From positions 2,733,314 through 2,797,313 of the forward strand of contig NZ_CP036271.1 of NCBI RefSeq assembly GCF_007745175.1: a stretch of DNA of 64,000 bases. Reading direction: 5' to 3'. Source of the DNA: Caulifigura coniformis (GTDB taxonomy: Bacteria > Planctomycetota > Planctomycetia > Planctomycetales > Planctomycetaceae). Within the stretch, counting starts at the first letter, position 1. Every line of letters begins with the position of its first letter. Below the pieces are notes generated by a model, which did no database searches, had not been told where the DNA came from, and saw nothing but the letters and a program-made list of their open reading frames with translations. Positions 24,961 through 33,853 of the stretch are shown piece by piece. The position numbers and the translations under genes were made by a program.

Positions 24961-27900
24961 CTACGGGACCTGCGGATGCGGAGCAGTCTGGATTGCAACG
25001 GCGTGTTCGAACGTGATTGTCACCGTGCCCGCTGGGCGGTCCAGGTGGACTTCGTCTGTCGTGAACCGGGAGAACCTGCGGCCGTCGACCTCCACGGATT
25101 CAATCGGGGCAGAGCAGGGAGGGCGGAGAACAATCCCTCCGGGTGGCATTCGCAGCTCTCCGCCAATCTCGATCTCAAGTTCGCTGCGCCGCCGCCTCAT
25201 CCTGAGATTCAAACGGCCATACCACGTTCCCAGGCCCTGGGCGGCGAGGCCTCGCGAAGTGATCCACGTGGCCGGAATTCCGGCCGCGATGACCAGCGAC
25301 GAATCGCTTTCTCGCTCGTACGCGAAGAGGGACGCGAACACGAGCATGTATTCGGCGCCGATCCACGTGTGCGGAACGTCTCCGAGATGGCCGGGGCTTC
25401 GCGGATCACGCCACGAAATCTCCGGCCACTGGTTCCACGCGCGGGGCCTGCGATCCGAAAGATAGAACTCCAGGAACTCCTGTGCTTCCTCTCTCCATCC
25501 CAGCCGCACAAGTGCGCCGACAATCCGGATCTCGTACGCCGTGTAGTTCTTCCAGGGAACGTCACCCCGATGGCGCTGGCGTGAGTCCGTCACAAACAGC
25601 TGGAACATTGCGCGCAGCTGTTCTTCAGGCAACCCGGCCGTGTCCGCGAAAAGATCGAGCGCGTTCGCCGTGGCTGTTGGATCGAAGTCGGCCCACTCGA
25701 CCGAACCGGGGACGTAGTCCAGTTGACGGGATTGGATCACCTGGCGAATGGACGCCTGTGTCGCCCGGCTCAAGGCGTCGGCCGCCCCGGCGAAACGCTT
25801 CGCGTCGTCGGGATGGCCCAGTTCCGTCGCGGCCATCGCGGCATCCATCAGGCCGCGAATGCCCCAGAAGTCATCCCAGTAGGAATGCACCGGCTGGGCG
25901 AGATAACCCTCGTGGCTCGCGGATTCGGGGAGCAGGCCAAACGTCGCTGCATGATGCGGCGACGTGGATTTCGGCTGCTGCTGCGTGAGCGTCTCGAGAT
26001 ATGCGGCCGCTTTTCGCAACGCGGGCCACAGCGACTTGAGCGCCTTCTGGTCGTGCGAGAAACGAAACGCTTCCATGGCCGCGTAGATCAGCTGGCCGTG
26101 ACTGTCGTGTTCGACGAGCGGGTCGGGGCCCTCCCGGTCGACGCAGCACGGGACAAAGCCGTCCTTCCGCTGGAACGGGGCATACCAGCGAACGAACTCG
26201 GCCAGCGGCGAGGCATTCCCCGCCCGGGCAAGTGCCGCCCCCATGATGGCTCCATCGCGGATCCACGACCGTGTGTACCGCCTGGGGCCCGGTTGCAGCG
26301 CCGGGCCATCGCGGTTGATCAGGATCTGGCCGGCTGCTGTACGGAAGGTGTCGGCCGCCGCGGTCGGAACGCCGGCCGGCAGCTGGAACGTGACCTGGTC
26401 AGTCGCCTCACCCAGCGTCCGGACGGCCTCCTCGAACTGCGCGTCGCAGTCCAGGGCGGCAAGTCGGTCCACGGTCGCTGACCCCTTTCTGGAAGCGGGG
26501 CCAAAGGGAACCGCCAGGCAGACGGTCTGGGTTTGTCCGGGCGACAGCGCGAGCGCAAAGCCTAGTGCGGCCGACGCCAGACCATGCGGGTCGCGGACGT
26601 GGTCCTGTCCGGGAAGACGCTCTGACGCCAGGGCGTCCGTCAGCAGCCCTTCATCGAACGTCAGCGCGCCGAAAGTCGCCGGCTTCGTCAAAGGCACGAT
26701 CCGTTTGTCGTCGTTCACCACGACGGCGTCCTGATTCCAGGCAATCTCCCGGATCTCGCTCACTCCTCCAATCGTTTTCCATTTCTGCCAGGGAGGCGAT
26801 ACCTGGTGCGGCCTGATCGCCGCGAACAGCATGATCCGCTGTGGCTGCTCGACGAGATTCTTCACGCGGTACCTGATGAACAAGGTTGCCTGATCACCAG
26901 CGCCCGTCGCAAACAACGTGGTTTCCAGGCCGACAGTTTTACCTTTCCATTCGGCAGTCGGGATCGCCAGTCCGCCCGGTTCGAGTCGCACTCGACGTTT
27001 CACATCGGCCCAGGTGACCAGGCGACCAGCGACCTTGAGGAACGGCTCGATCGAGAACGTGCCGCGGTCCGGCTCCACGAGGCCTTCTTCGTTGAGCAGG
27101 GCAGACGACTCGCCATTCGGCGATCCGGCACAGGTCCAGTAGCTCTGCTGCCGGACCAGGTATCGGGGGAAGCTTCCCTTCGCGCTGCGCTTGGCCATCG
27201 AGAAGTAGAGGTCATCACGAGACTTCGCGAAGTCGAACGACTGGAACTCGATATGTCGGACGTCGACAGTCCCTGCGAACGACAGGCGAAGGAACCGCGA
27301 GTCGCCTCCGGGGAGCGGAACAAAACTGCGTCGCCCCGCGGATTTCGACACCCGGTACAGGGCCTTCCACGTTCGCCCATTGTCGGAGGCTTCAACGACA
27401 AACCGCCGATTCGCGGGCCGGGGGCCCCAGTCGATGATCAGCCCGCCATACTCCCGGGGTTCGGTGAACTCGAACTGCAGCCATGGCTCCCCGTCATCGG
27501 CCGAGGGCCTCCATCCATGCTCCAGGTCGTTCGTCCACACGTGCGACGGCAGACCGCCGCGTGTGTGCGTTGAGGCGGTGATGACCGGGACGTCGCGACT
27601 CGATCGATCGACGAGCTTCAGGTCTTCGATCCAGAACGTTCCCTTTCCTCCCGGCCCGGCGGCGATGACCAGTTCGATCGCTCCGGCCTTCTTGAGACGT
27701 CCGCCGCCCGCGGGCCCCCAGGCGAATTCGATGTCGCTCTCGCGCAGCGTGAGTTGGTCGCCCCCGGGCGTCAGTGCGAACGACTCATCACGCCAGCGCC
27801 ACGCGTTCTCGTTCGAGCGGTCCGCAAGTTTGAACTCCAGGGCGTTGCGCGGCCCGTCGCCACGAATCCGGAAGGCGAATGAAAAGGGATCGGGCAATCT

Positions 27901-28065
27901 GTCGCCGAACGGCCTGCGAATTCCGACGAAGCCTTTCTCGCCGCGAAAATCGTAGTCCACCCTGAGCGCGGCGCCGTCGGCCTCCACGCGGCAGCACGCC
28001 CCGCCCGAGGCAAACGACGTCCATCCCGCGGCGTCATTCAGGTCGAGGTTGTGGTAGGCTGCCAT
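24961..28065 (-). CDS. Large (alpha/alpha)6-barrel glycosidase-like protein with discoidin domain
   Basis: In this 1034-residue protein, residues 10-160 look like a carbohydrate-binding beta-sandwich, and residues 170-285 like a discoidin/F5-8C domain (LEHGWRPSADDGEPWLQFEF, GLIIDWGPRPA, FVVEASDNGRTW). After a linker domain, an (alpha/alpha)6 barrel runs from about 570 to 950 (RRYTRSWIRDGAIMGAALARAG, DGFVPCCVD, HSYWDDFWGIRGL, EWADFDPTATAN). The family could be GH15-like or an amylo-1,6-glucosidase relative; the substrate is unknown. There is no signal peptide, matching the GH94 gene downstream. The gene is 12 bp before GH94 and 21 bp after the carboxypeptidase, so they are likely co-transcribed. 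Confidence 0.8.
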   Translation of the reverse strand: MAAYHNLDLNDAAGWTSFASGGACCRVEADGAALRVDYDFRGEKGFVGIRRPFGDRLPDPFSFAFRIRGDGPRNALEFKLADRSNENAWRWRDESFALTPGGDQLTLRESDIEFAWGPAGGGRLKKAGAIELVIAAGPGGKGTFWIEDLKLVDRSSRDVPVITASTHTRGGLPSHVWTNDLEHGWRPSADDGEPWLQFEFTEPREYGGLIIDWGPRPANRRFVVEASDNGRTWKALYRVSKSAGRRSFVPLPGGDSRFLRLSFAGTVDVRHIEFQSFDFAKSRDDLYFSMAKRSAKGSFPRYLVRQQSYWTCAGSPNGESSALLNEEGLVEPDRGTFSIEPFLKVAGRLVTWADVKRRVRLEPGGLAIPTAEWKGKTVGLETTLFATGAGDQATLFIRYRVKNLVEQPQRIMLFAAIRPHQVSPPWQKWKTIGGVSEIREIAWNQDAVVVNDDKRIVPLTKPATFGALTFDEGLLTDALASERLPGQDHVRDPHGLASAALGFALALSPGQTQTVCLAVPFGPASRKGSATVDRLAALDCDAQFEEAVRTLGEATDQVTFQLPAGVPTAAADTFRTAAGQILINRDGPALQPGPRRYTRSWIRDGAIMGAALARAGNASPLAEFVRWYAPFQRKDGFVPCCVDREGPDPLVEHDSHGQLIYAAMEAFRFSHDQKALKSLWPALRKAAAYLETLTQQQPKSTSPHHAATFGLLPESASHEGYLAQPVHSYWDDFWGIRGLMDAAMAATELGHPDDAKRFAGAADALSRATQASIRQVIQSRQLDYVPGSVEWADFDPTATANALDLFADTAGLPEEQLRAMFQLFVTDSRQRHRGDVPWKNYTAYEIRIVGALVRLGWREEAQEFLEFYLSDRRPRAWNQWPEISWRDPRSPGHLGDVPHTWIGAEYMLVFASLFAYERESDSSLVIAAGIPATWITSRGLAAQGLGTWYGRLNLRMRRRRSELEIEIGGELRMPPGGIVLRPPCSAPIESVEVDGRRFSRFTTDEVHLDRPAGTVTITFEHAVAIQTAPHPQVP

Positions 28066-28086
28066 GCAGACAAAGTCCCAGGGATG

Positions 28087-29391
28087 TCAGTTCGCAGGAC
28101 TGACCGCGACGTCGGCCATCAACTCCGCAACCGATTTCGCGAGCTGATTGCCGACAGTTCGGTAGCCATCGGTCGTGGAATGCGGGGTGTTCCACGACGT
28201 CTCCAGGCAGACCGAGACGGTTTCTGGATTTCCGTTGGCGTTGACCCATTGCCCGCTGATCTGTTTCCACAGTGGATGGTAGGTGGGGCCGGTGACTCGC
28301 GGGGCTTCGAGGAGTGCGAGCGGATCGTTGATATTCCTGGCCGCGATCTGGATGAATCGTTCGCGGCGCTCCCGCCCTGCCAGGGACAAAAGCTCCGGCG
28401 GGCCTACAAAGAAGAAAGGACGTTTGTCTCCCGGGGCCGGGTTGTGCAGGTCGATGAACAGGCTCAGACGTCCTTCGCCTGCCAGTTTCTGCAGCCGCGC
28501 CTGGGCGGCCGCGACCTCGGGATAAACCGGGGCTGAGTCCCAGTCGCGATTGTGATCGCGGGGATTCGCTTCTTTCCCGCCGTTTCCAGTCGCGACGTTA
28601 TCGACGTCCATGATCGGCACGATGAAGATCTCCGCTTCTGAGCGCAGGACTCTCGCGGCGTCGGCATCGCTCACGAGCCATTCCGTGACGCCCCTGCCGA
28701 CCCAGCTTGCCCCCGATTCCCACGCATGCTGACGCGCCTGGATCCAGACGCATGGCGAGTTCGGATTTTTAGTGGCCATGATGTGAAGACCGCGGACGGG
28801 CCGCCCCTGCCGGGTGGTGGCGAGTTCGAAACCACTTGCCGCGGGAAGGCGCGCGTGAGCATCCGCAATGAGCCGCTCCGTATCTTTCGGCGTGAACGGC
28901 GGACCCCAGGCGACGTGGATCGGTTGTCCGGTTCCCGAGATCTCGTAGCGCATGGCGCCATCCTGGAGAGTGCCGGGCTTCGTTTGCCGCCACGCGACGC
29001 CGTCGCTGGATATCGCCGCCTGTGCGGGCATGGCCCAACTGGAGGCGAGCGGCTTGCCGGTTTCCTTTCCGTTGTTGCGCGCCGAAAGCGGACTCCCTTT
29101 CAGATCCAGCGTGATGGTCTCACCTTCACGCGATCCATCGATCCGGAAAGACCACCAGCAGGGCCATCCGCGTTCCGGATCGCCGCCCGGCGTGAATCGA
29201 ATGACTCGCTGTGCCTGATCGATCGAGAGGACCTGGACTGATCCCCCTTCGAAGTCGCTCGCGACCCGAAGTTTCTCCGCCGGCGTCTCGCTGGCGATCG
29301 ATCGTGACGCATATGCAACGAGGGCCAGCAGGCCGACGGTCGCGAAGACTTGTCGGGACATCAGGGGGCGCTCACTGGGGCGGCCGATCAT
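28087..29391 (-). CDS. Secreted M14 zinc carboxypeptidase (cytosolic-carboxypeptidase-like clade)
   Basis: The 434-residue enzyme has an N-terminal beta-sandwich (about 35-165) before the carboxypeptidase domain, the arrangement of the CCP/AGBL clade. Zinc ligands are in QHAWESG (His, Glu) and FIDLHNPA (His). Substrate Asn-Arg is in DHNRDWD, and the catalytic Glu in CLETSWN. A hydrophobic segment (FATVGLLALVAYASRS) is a signal peptide. The ATG at 29391 has GGGAGG 10 bases upstream; a second ATG at 29361 is possible. It removes C-terminal residues from peptides by family, probably outside the cytoplasm. It is followed at 21 bp by the glycosidase-like gene. Confidence 0.9.
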   Translation of the reverse strand: MIGRPSERPLMSRQVFATVGLLALVAYASRSIASETPAEKLRVASDFEGGSVQVLSIDQAQRVIRFTPGGDPERGWPCWWSFRIDGSREGETITLDLKGSPLSARNNGKETGKPLASSWAMPAQAAISSDGVAWRQTKPGTLQDGAMRYEISGTGQPIHVAWGPPFTPKDTERLIADAHARLPAASGFELATTRQGRPVRGLHIMATKNPNSPCVWIQARQHAWESGASWVGRGVTEWLVSDADAARVLRSEAEIFIVPIMDVDNVATGNGGKEANPRDHNRDWDSAPVYPEVAAAQARLQKLAGEGRLSLFIDLHNPAPGDKRPFFFVGPPELLSLAGRERRERFIQIAARNINDPLALLEAPRVTGPTYHPLWKQISGQWVNANGNPETVSVCLETSWNTPHSTTDGYRTVGNQLAKSVAELMADVAVSPAN

Positions 29392-29476
29392 GGAACGCGT
29401 GCCTCCCGGGAGAGGCCGCGATGTCCCGACGATACATTCGTCATCGTCCGGATGGCAGCGATGGCGAGGTCACAGG

Positions 29477-30241
29477 TCAGGACGGTTCGGCGCGGTCCGC
29501 TTCTTTGGGCGGGTTGGTGAGCGGCAGGCTCAGCCGACAGACCGGAGGTTTCCCCGGAAACTGCTTCCGCATGAGCGGCAGGGAGACGTTATAAACCGCA
29601 CGTCCGGCCTGCGTTTTTCCTTCAAAAGTGCCCCGGTGCGCATGGCCGTGAAACGTCGCGGCGACGGAGTAGCGATTCAGCGGCTCTTCCAGCCGGCTGC
29701 TTCCCAGGAACGGAAAGATCTCGACCGGCTCCCCCTCGACCGTGGTCTGGACCGGAGCGTAATGCAGGACGGCAACGATCTGCGGGGTGCGCAAGCGAGC
29801 CAGCGCCTTCTCCAGCTTCAGGGCTTCGTCGATCGCTTCCTGAACGAACACCTTCACCGCCCGTTCGCCCCACGATTGCAGCGTTCCACGTCCAAAGCCT
29901 CCGGCGAACCCCTTGGCCCCGGCGAATCCAACTCCGCCAATCTCGCAGGCTTCGCCATCCAGAACGCTGGCCCGCGCGCTCGTCAGGATCTGCCGGACCT
30001 CCTCCTCGTGCCCCGATTCGTAGTCGTGATTGCCCAGCACGGCGACGACAGGGATATGAACGGCTGCGAGATCTTTCGCCAGCTGGTGCGCTTCCTCCGG
30101 CAGCCCATGATCGGTCAGGTCACCGCAGAGGACGAGGACATCCGCCCCGGCGGACAGTTCCGCCAGTGAAGGCACCGGTTGGCCGCTCCCGTAATGCAGG
30201 TCTCCGACAGCAGCGATTTCAAAGGTGTTCTTTCCATCCAT
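29477..30241 (-). CDS. Calcineurin-like metallophosphoesterase
   Basis: The 254-residue cytoplasmic protein has all five metal-binding blocks: GDLHYGSG, CGDLTDHG, LGNHDYES, VLHYAPVQ and GHAHRGTF. Members hydrolyse phosphomonoesters, phosphodiesters or nucleotides; the substrate is not known. It is the first gene of the leftward block, 85 bp before the carboxypeptidase gene, so shared transcription is possible but not certain. Confidence 0.92.
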   Translation of the reverse strand: MDGKNTFEIAAVGDLHYGSGQPVPSLAELSAGADVLVLCGDLTDHGLPEEAHQLAKDLAAVHIPVVAVLGNHDYESGHEEEVRQILTSARASVLDGEACEIGGVGFAGAKGFAGGFGRGTLQSWGERAVKVFVQEAIDEALKLEKALARLRTPQIVAVLHYAPVQTTVEGEPVEIFPFLGSSRLEEPLNRYSVAATFHGHAHRGTFEGKTQAGRAVYNVSLPLMRKQFPGKPPVCRLSLPLTNPPKEADRAEPS

Positions 30242-30481
30242 CGATGAGCCTTCCTGGATCCTTTTCCGGGGTCATGCAGAGGGGGAAGGGGTGGCCGCTC
30301 CAGACACAGCGCGGCCGAAACCCGTTCAGAGGTGGTCAGCGATCTGGACTGCAATCTGGCAAAACCGCTGACCGTCTCTGGGGTTCATGCGATCTCCAGA
30401 TGGGCCGCAAACCGGATGCCGTGGCGGCACATCGTTTGCGATCAGGTGGGATGCTCTCACAAAACGAAATGGCTGATGATC

Positions 30482-31288
30482 ATGCACACCTCTCCCGAGC
30501 ACTCGCATTATGACGTGTCCGAGTGCATGGACTTCTATCGCGGCGTCCTGACGATTCTGTCCGACCAGAAAGTTCCCTTTCTCGTGGGCGGCGGGTACGC
30601 GCTGTTCGTCCTGACGGGAATCTCCCGGATGACGAAGGACCTCGACCTGTTTATTCGCAGGGAAGACATCCCGCGAACTCTCAAGTCGCTCGCCGAGGCC
30701 GGTTTCGAGACCGAACTGGCCTACTCCCACTGGCTCGCCAAGGCCCGAAAGGGAGACGACTTTGTCGACCTGATCTTCAGTTCCGGGAACGGGCACTGCC
30801 CCGTCGACGAGGGCTGGTTCCAGAATGCCGTCAGTGCAACGATCGGTGGCCTGCCCATCAAGCTGGCGCCGGCCGAAGAGATGATCTGGCAGAAGTCGTT
30901 CATCATGGAACGCGAGCGTTACGACGGGGCCGATATTGCACACCTGTTCCATGTCCGGGCCAGGACTCTCGACTGGAACCGCCTGCTGCGGCGTTTCGGG
31001 AGCGATTGGCGCGTCCTGCTGTCGCACCTGATCCTGTTCGGCTTCATTTACCCCGGCGAACAACGACTCGTTCCGGTTGGAGTCATGCAGGAATTGATCG
31101 ACCGGCTTAAAAGGGAAGTCGATTCCCCACCCCCCGCTGATCTCGAATGTGGCGGCACGCTGTTGTCGCGAGAACAGTATGCCGTCGATGTGAATGACTG
31201 GAACTACCTCGATAAGCGGCTTGTTCCGCGGGGCGAGATGACGCCGCTGCAAGTCGCCGAATGGACCCCGCCAAAGGGCAGTGCTTGA
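30482..31288 (+). CDS. Nucleotidyltransferase-fold protein
   Basis: The protein of about 268 residues has the signature GGGYALFVLTGISRMTKDLD, i.e. the GG pair and the D-x-D metal-binding pair of the polymerase-beta nucleotidyltransferase superfamily; further acidic residues follow in DDFVDLIF. It could transfer NMP to a protein or small molecule. The C-terminal part has helical segments seen in MNT/AbiEii-like relatives, but no partner antitoxin gene is visible. The frame is open from 30332, but the conserved part starts after the ATG at 30482. It is read opposite to both neighbours. Confidence 0.8.
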   Translation: MHTSPEHSHYDVSECMDFYRGVLTILSDQKVPFLVGGGYALFVLTGISRMTKDLDLFIRREDIPRTLKSLAEAGFETELAYSHWLAKARKGDDFVDLIFSSGNGHCPVDEGWFQNAVSATIGGLPIKLAPAEEMIWQKSFIMERERYDGADIAHLFHVRARTLDWNRLLRRFGSDWRVLLSHLILFGFIYPGEQRLVPVGVMQELIDRLKREVDSPPPADLECGGTLLSREQYAVDVNDWNYLDKRLVPRGEMTPLQVAEWTPPKGSA

Positions 31289-31445
31289 GTCGGTGGACCC
31301 TGGTTCCGGAAGGGAGAGCGTCTTCCCTGTCGCTGCCGGCGAGGAAGACGCGACTTCACAGGACCGCGCGTTCTGGCGGCCATGATCGGCGACGAGGGAT
31401 CGGCGCATCGACTGGACGGGGAAAAGCCCCTTCGAAGTGACGCGA

Positions 31446-32813
31446 TCAGTGGCGCAGCTTGTCGAAAACGACCGCTCCCAGGATTACGAGCCCAAGCACG
31501 ACCTTCTGCGTATAGCTTTGCACGTTCATCAGGTTCATTCCGTTCTGGATGACCGCGATCGTGAAGGCCCCCACCAGCGTGCCGAACATCCGGCCTTCGC
31601 CGCCGCTGAGGCTGGCGCCTCCAACCACGACCGCGGCGATCACGTACAACTCGTACATGGCGCCATAGGTCGGAGCGCCGCTCTTGAGCTGTGAGGCCAT
31701 GATCACGCCTCCCAGCCCGGCGAGCAGTCCGCTGATGACGTAGGCGACGAGCAGCACGCGTTCGACGCGCACGCCGGACAGCCAGGCCGCAGTCCGATTT
31801 CCGCCGACGCAGTAGAAATGCCGCCCGAGCACGGTTCGCGACATCAGGACCTGGGCTGCGAGATAGAGCGCCAGCATCAGCACTACCGCGTTGGGCAGCC
31901 CCAGGATTTCCGTCCCGCGTCCCAGTCGCACGAACGACTCCGGAACCTGGTAGATGGATTCCCCGGCCGAAAGCGTAAACGCCAGCCCGCTCGCAACGAG
32001 CATCATCGCCAGGGTGACGATGAACGGCGGAATCCGGAACCGGGTGATCATCAAGCCCGAGAACGCGCCGATGACCCCGGCCACAGCGATGCCCGCGAAG
32101 CAGGCCCCCACCATCGCCCCAGCCGCGGCGTTCACTCCGCCGCCGACATCGCGAACCAGACGCGTGGAAACAACGGCCGAGAGCGCCAGCAGGCTGCCGA
32201 CGGAAAGATCGATCCCGCCCGTGATGATGACGATCGTCATCCCGATCGCCAGGATGGCGATGACGGCAATCTGGTTGGCGATGTTGAGCAGGTTGCTCGA
32301 GCTGAGAAAGGTGGGCCAGCGCTGGCCGTGCGGTGAGACGACCCGCGGCGCGCCGAGCGCAGGGAACTCGGCGGCCACGTCTTGAAACAGCAGCCAGTTC
32401 GCCGTCGCCCCCGTACAGGCGATCGCGTCCAGCTTTTCACCGAGCGCTGCCAGACGCTCGAGTTCGCGCCGCGCGTCCTTCGGTTCCCCCTGCGCAACCC
32501 CGAGCACCCTCGCTCCTGATGCCTGGAGTCTGGCCTCGAGGAGTTGCACGAACTCCTTCTCGAGGGGTTGGTCTCCACCGGCGATCAGAACGGACGGCGA
32601 CTTTCCGATGTCCTGGATCGTCGAGCTGACCTGCGCCGCGGCCTTCTCTTTCGTGGGAGGCCGTTCACTGAGTGTGACCGCGCTGAAGAACAGGCAAAGG
32701 ATCAGCAACACGCCGACCATTCCGTAGTCGGAGAAGTAACGTCCCGGGGAGCGCGTCATGGGGGCACTGGCGGCAGGCGGACTCGGGAGGCTCGGTCCGG
32801 AGAGACCACTCAA
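31446..32813 (-). CDS. RbsC-type ABC permease with large extracytoplasmic insertion
   Basis: The 455-residue membrane protein has the BPD_transp_2 core with ITGGIDLSVGSLLAL and the VVVGGASLSGGEGRMFG signature. RbsC relatives are about 320 residues. Here TM1 (about 28-48) is separated from TM2 by an extra 115 residues or so (about 53-165). That insert looks like an alternating alpha/beta domain (SVLIAGGDQPLEKEFVQLL, RVLGVAQGEP, AIACTGATANWLL) and by topology faces outward. It may sense or trap a ligand. The gene is 16 bp after the binding-protein gene; no ATPase gene is found beside them. Confidence 0.87.
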   Translation of the reverse strand: MSGLSGPSLPSPPAASAPMTRSPGRYFSDYGMVGVLLILCLFFSAVTLSERPPTKEKAAAQVSSTIQDIGKSPSVLIAGGDQPLEKEFVQLLEARLQASGARVLGVAQGEPKDARRELERLAALGEKLDAIACTGATANWLLFQDVAAEFPALGAPRVVSPHGQRWPTFLSSSNLLNIANQIAVIAILAIGMTIVIITGGIDLSVGSLLALSAVVSTRLVRDVGGGVNAAAGAMVGACFAGIAVAGVIGAFSGLMITRFRIPPFIVTLAMMLVASGLAFTLSAGESIYQVPESFVRLGRGTEILGLPNAVVLMLALYLAAQVLMSRTVLGRHFYCVGGNRTAAWLSGVRVERVLLVAYVISGLLAGLGGVIMASQLKSGAPTYGAMYELYVIAAVVVGGASLSGGEGRMFGTLVGAFTIAVIQNGMNLMNVQSYTQKVVLGLVILGAVVFDKLRH

Positions 32814-32829
32814 GAATCGATTTGGCCGC

Positions 32830-33801
32830 TCACTTCAACTCAGGATCGCTGAGGGCATCCGCCTGCCGATACAGGCTGGTTGGAATGAGGGTCTGCGGCG
32901 GGACGTCTTTTCCCTGCGAATGATCGACGATGGCCTTCACGACCTCGACCCCCATCCTGGCTGGAAACTGGATCGGATCGGCGTAGATCTTCCCCTCCCT
33001 GATCGCCTGTTTTCCTTCGGGTTGTCCGTCGAAACCTACGATGACGACCTGATCGGCCTTGGCGGCCCGTTCGAGAGCGGCCCTGGCGCCCAGGGCGGCA
33101 GGATCATTGATCGCGAAGATTCCCCGCAGATCGGGATGCGCCTGGACCGCGTCTTCCGCGGCCTTGTAGCCGGTGTCCTTCGCGCCGCCACTTTCCAGTT
33201 CGCTGACGATCTCGACTTTCGCGGCGGCGGAGGCATTGTGTTCGTCGACCACCTCGCGGAACCCCTTCACCCGTAGCCGGCACGATTCGGCCTGCGGCAT
33301 GTGCAGCACGACGATCTTTCCGCCCCCCGCGCCGAGAGCTTCAATCATCGCCCGCGCCGCTTCTTTACCTCCGCCGTAGTTGTCCGTCGCCACCTGCGTC
33401 ACGATCTTAACGCCCGGTTCATTGCACGGAATGTCGACGGTGAAGACCGGAATGCCTGCCGCGTTGGCTTCCTGGATCACCGGGATGATCGACTTCGAAT
33501 CGCAGGGGCTCAGCACGATCGCGCTGACCTTCTTGACGATGAAGTCCTTGACCTGGTTCCCCTGCTTTGCGACGTCCTTGTCGGCACTGACCACGATGGC
33601 TTCGTAGCCGTGCTGCTTCCCTTCGGCCGCGATGTTGTCGCCGATCACCTTGAAGAACGGATTCTCAAGCGTCAGTAGAGACACTCCGATCGTTCGTGTC
33701 GCAGGTGGGACGGACGTTCCCGCCTCGGGAGACGCGGGCTTGTTACAGCCCTGGAACAGCACGGCGAGACAGGCGATCGCGAGCAGGGACCGTCGAGTCA
33801 T
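32830..33801 (-). CDS. Sugar-type ABC substrate-binding lipoprotein (RbsB/Peripla_BP_4)
   Basis: The 323-residue protein has a lipobox (LFQGC, Cys at about 19) after a short hydrophobic segment. The two-lobe sequence is typical: IGVSLLTLENPFFKVIGDNI for the first strand and helix, then IVLSPCDSKSIIPVIQEANAAGIPVFTVD, QVATDNYGGGKEAARAM and VIVGFDGQPEGKQAI. Relatives bind pentoses, hexoses or inositol. The next gene, 16 bp on, is the permease, and together they form the transport part of an importer. The ATPase would have to come from elsewhere. Confidence 0.92.
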   Translation of the reverse strand: MTRRSLLAIACLAVLFQGCNKPASPEAGTSVPPATRTIGVSLLTLENPFFKVIGDNIAAEGKQHGYEAIVVSADKDVAKQGNQVKDFIVKKVSAIVLSPCDSKSIIPVIQEANAAGIPVFTVDIPCNEPGVKIVTQVATDNYGGGKEAARAMIEALGAGGGKIVVLHMPQAESCRLRVKGFREVVDEHNASAAAKVEIVSELESGGAKDTGYKAAEDAVQAHPDLRGIFAINDPAALGARAALERAAKADQVVIVGFDGQPEGKQAIREGKIYADPIQFPARMGVEVVKAIVDHSQGKDVPPQTLIPTSLYRQADALSDPELK

Positions 33802-33853
33802 GGAGATCAGCGCCTTGTATCGGGAGCGAATCCGCCGGGCGGATGTCCGGCGA

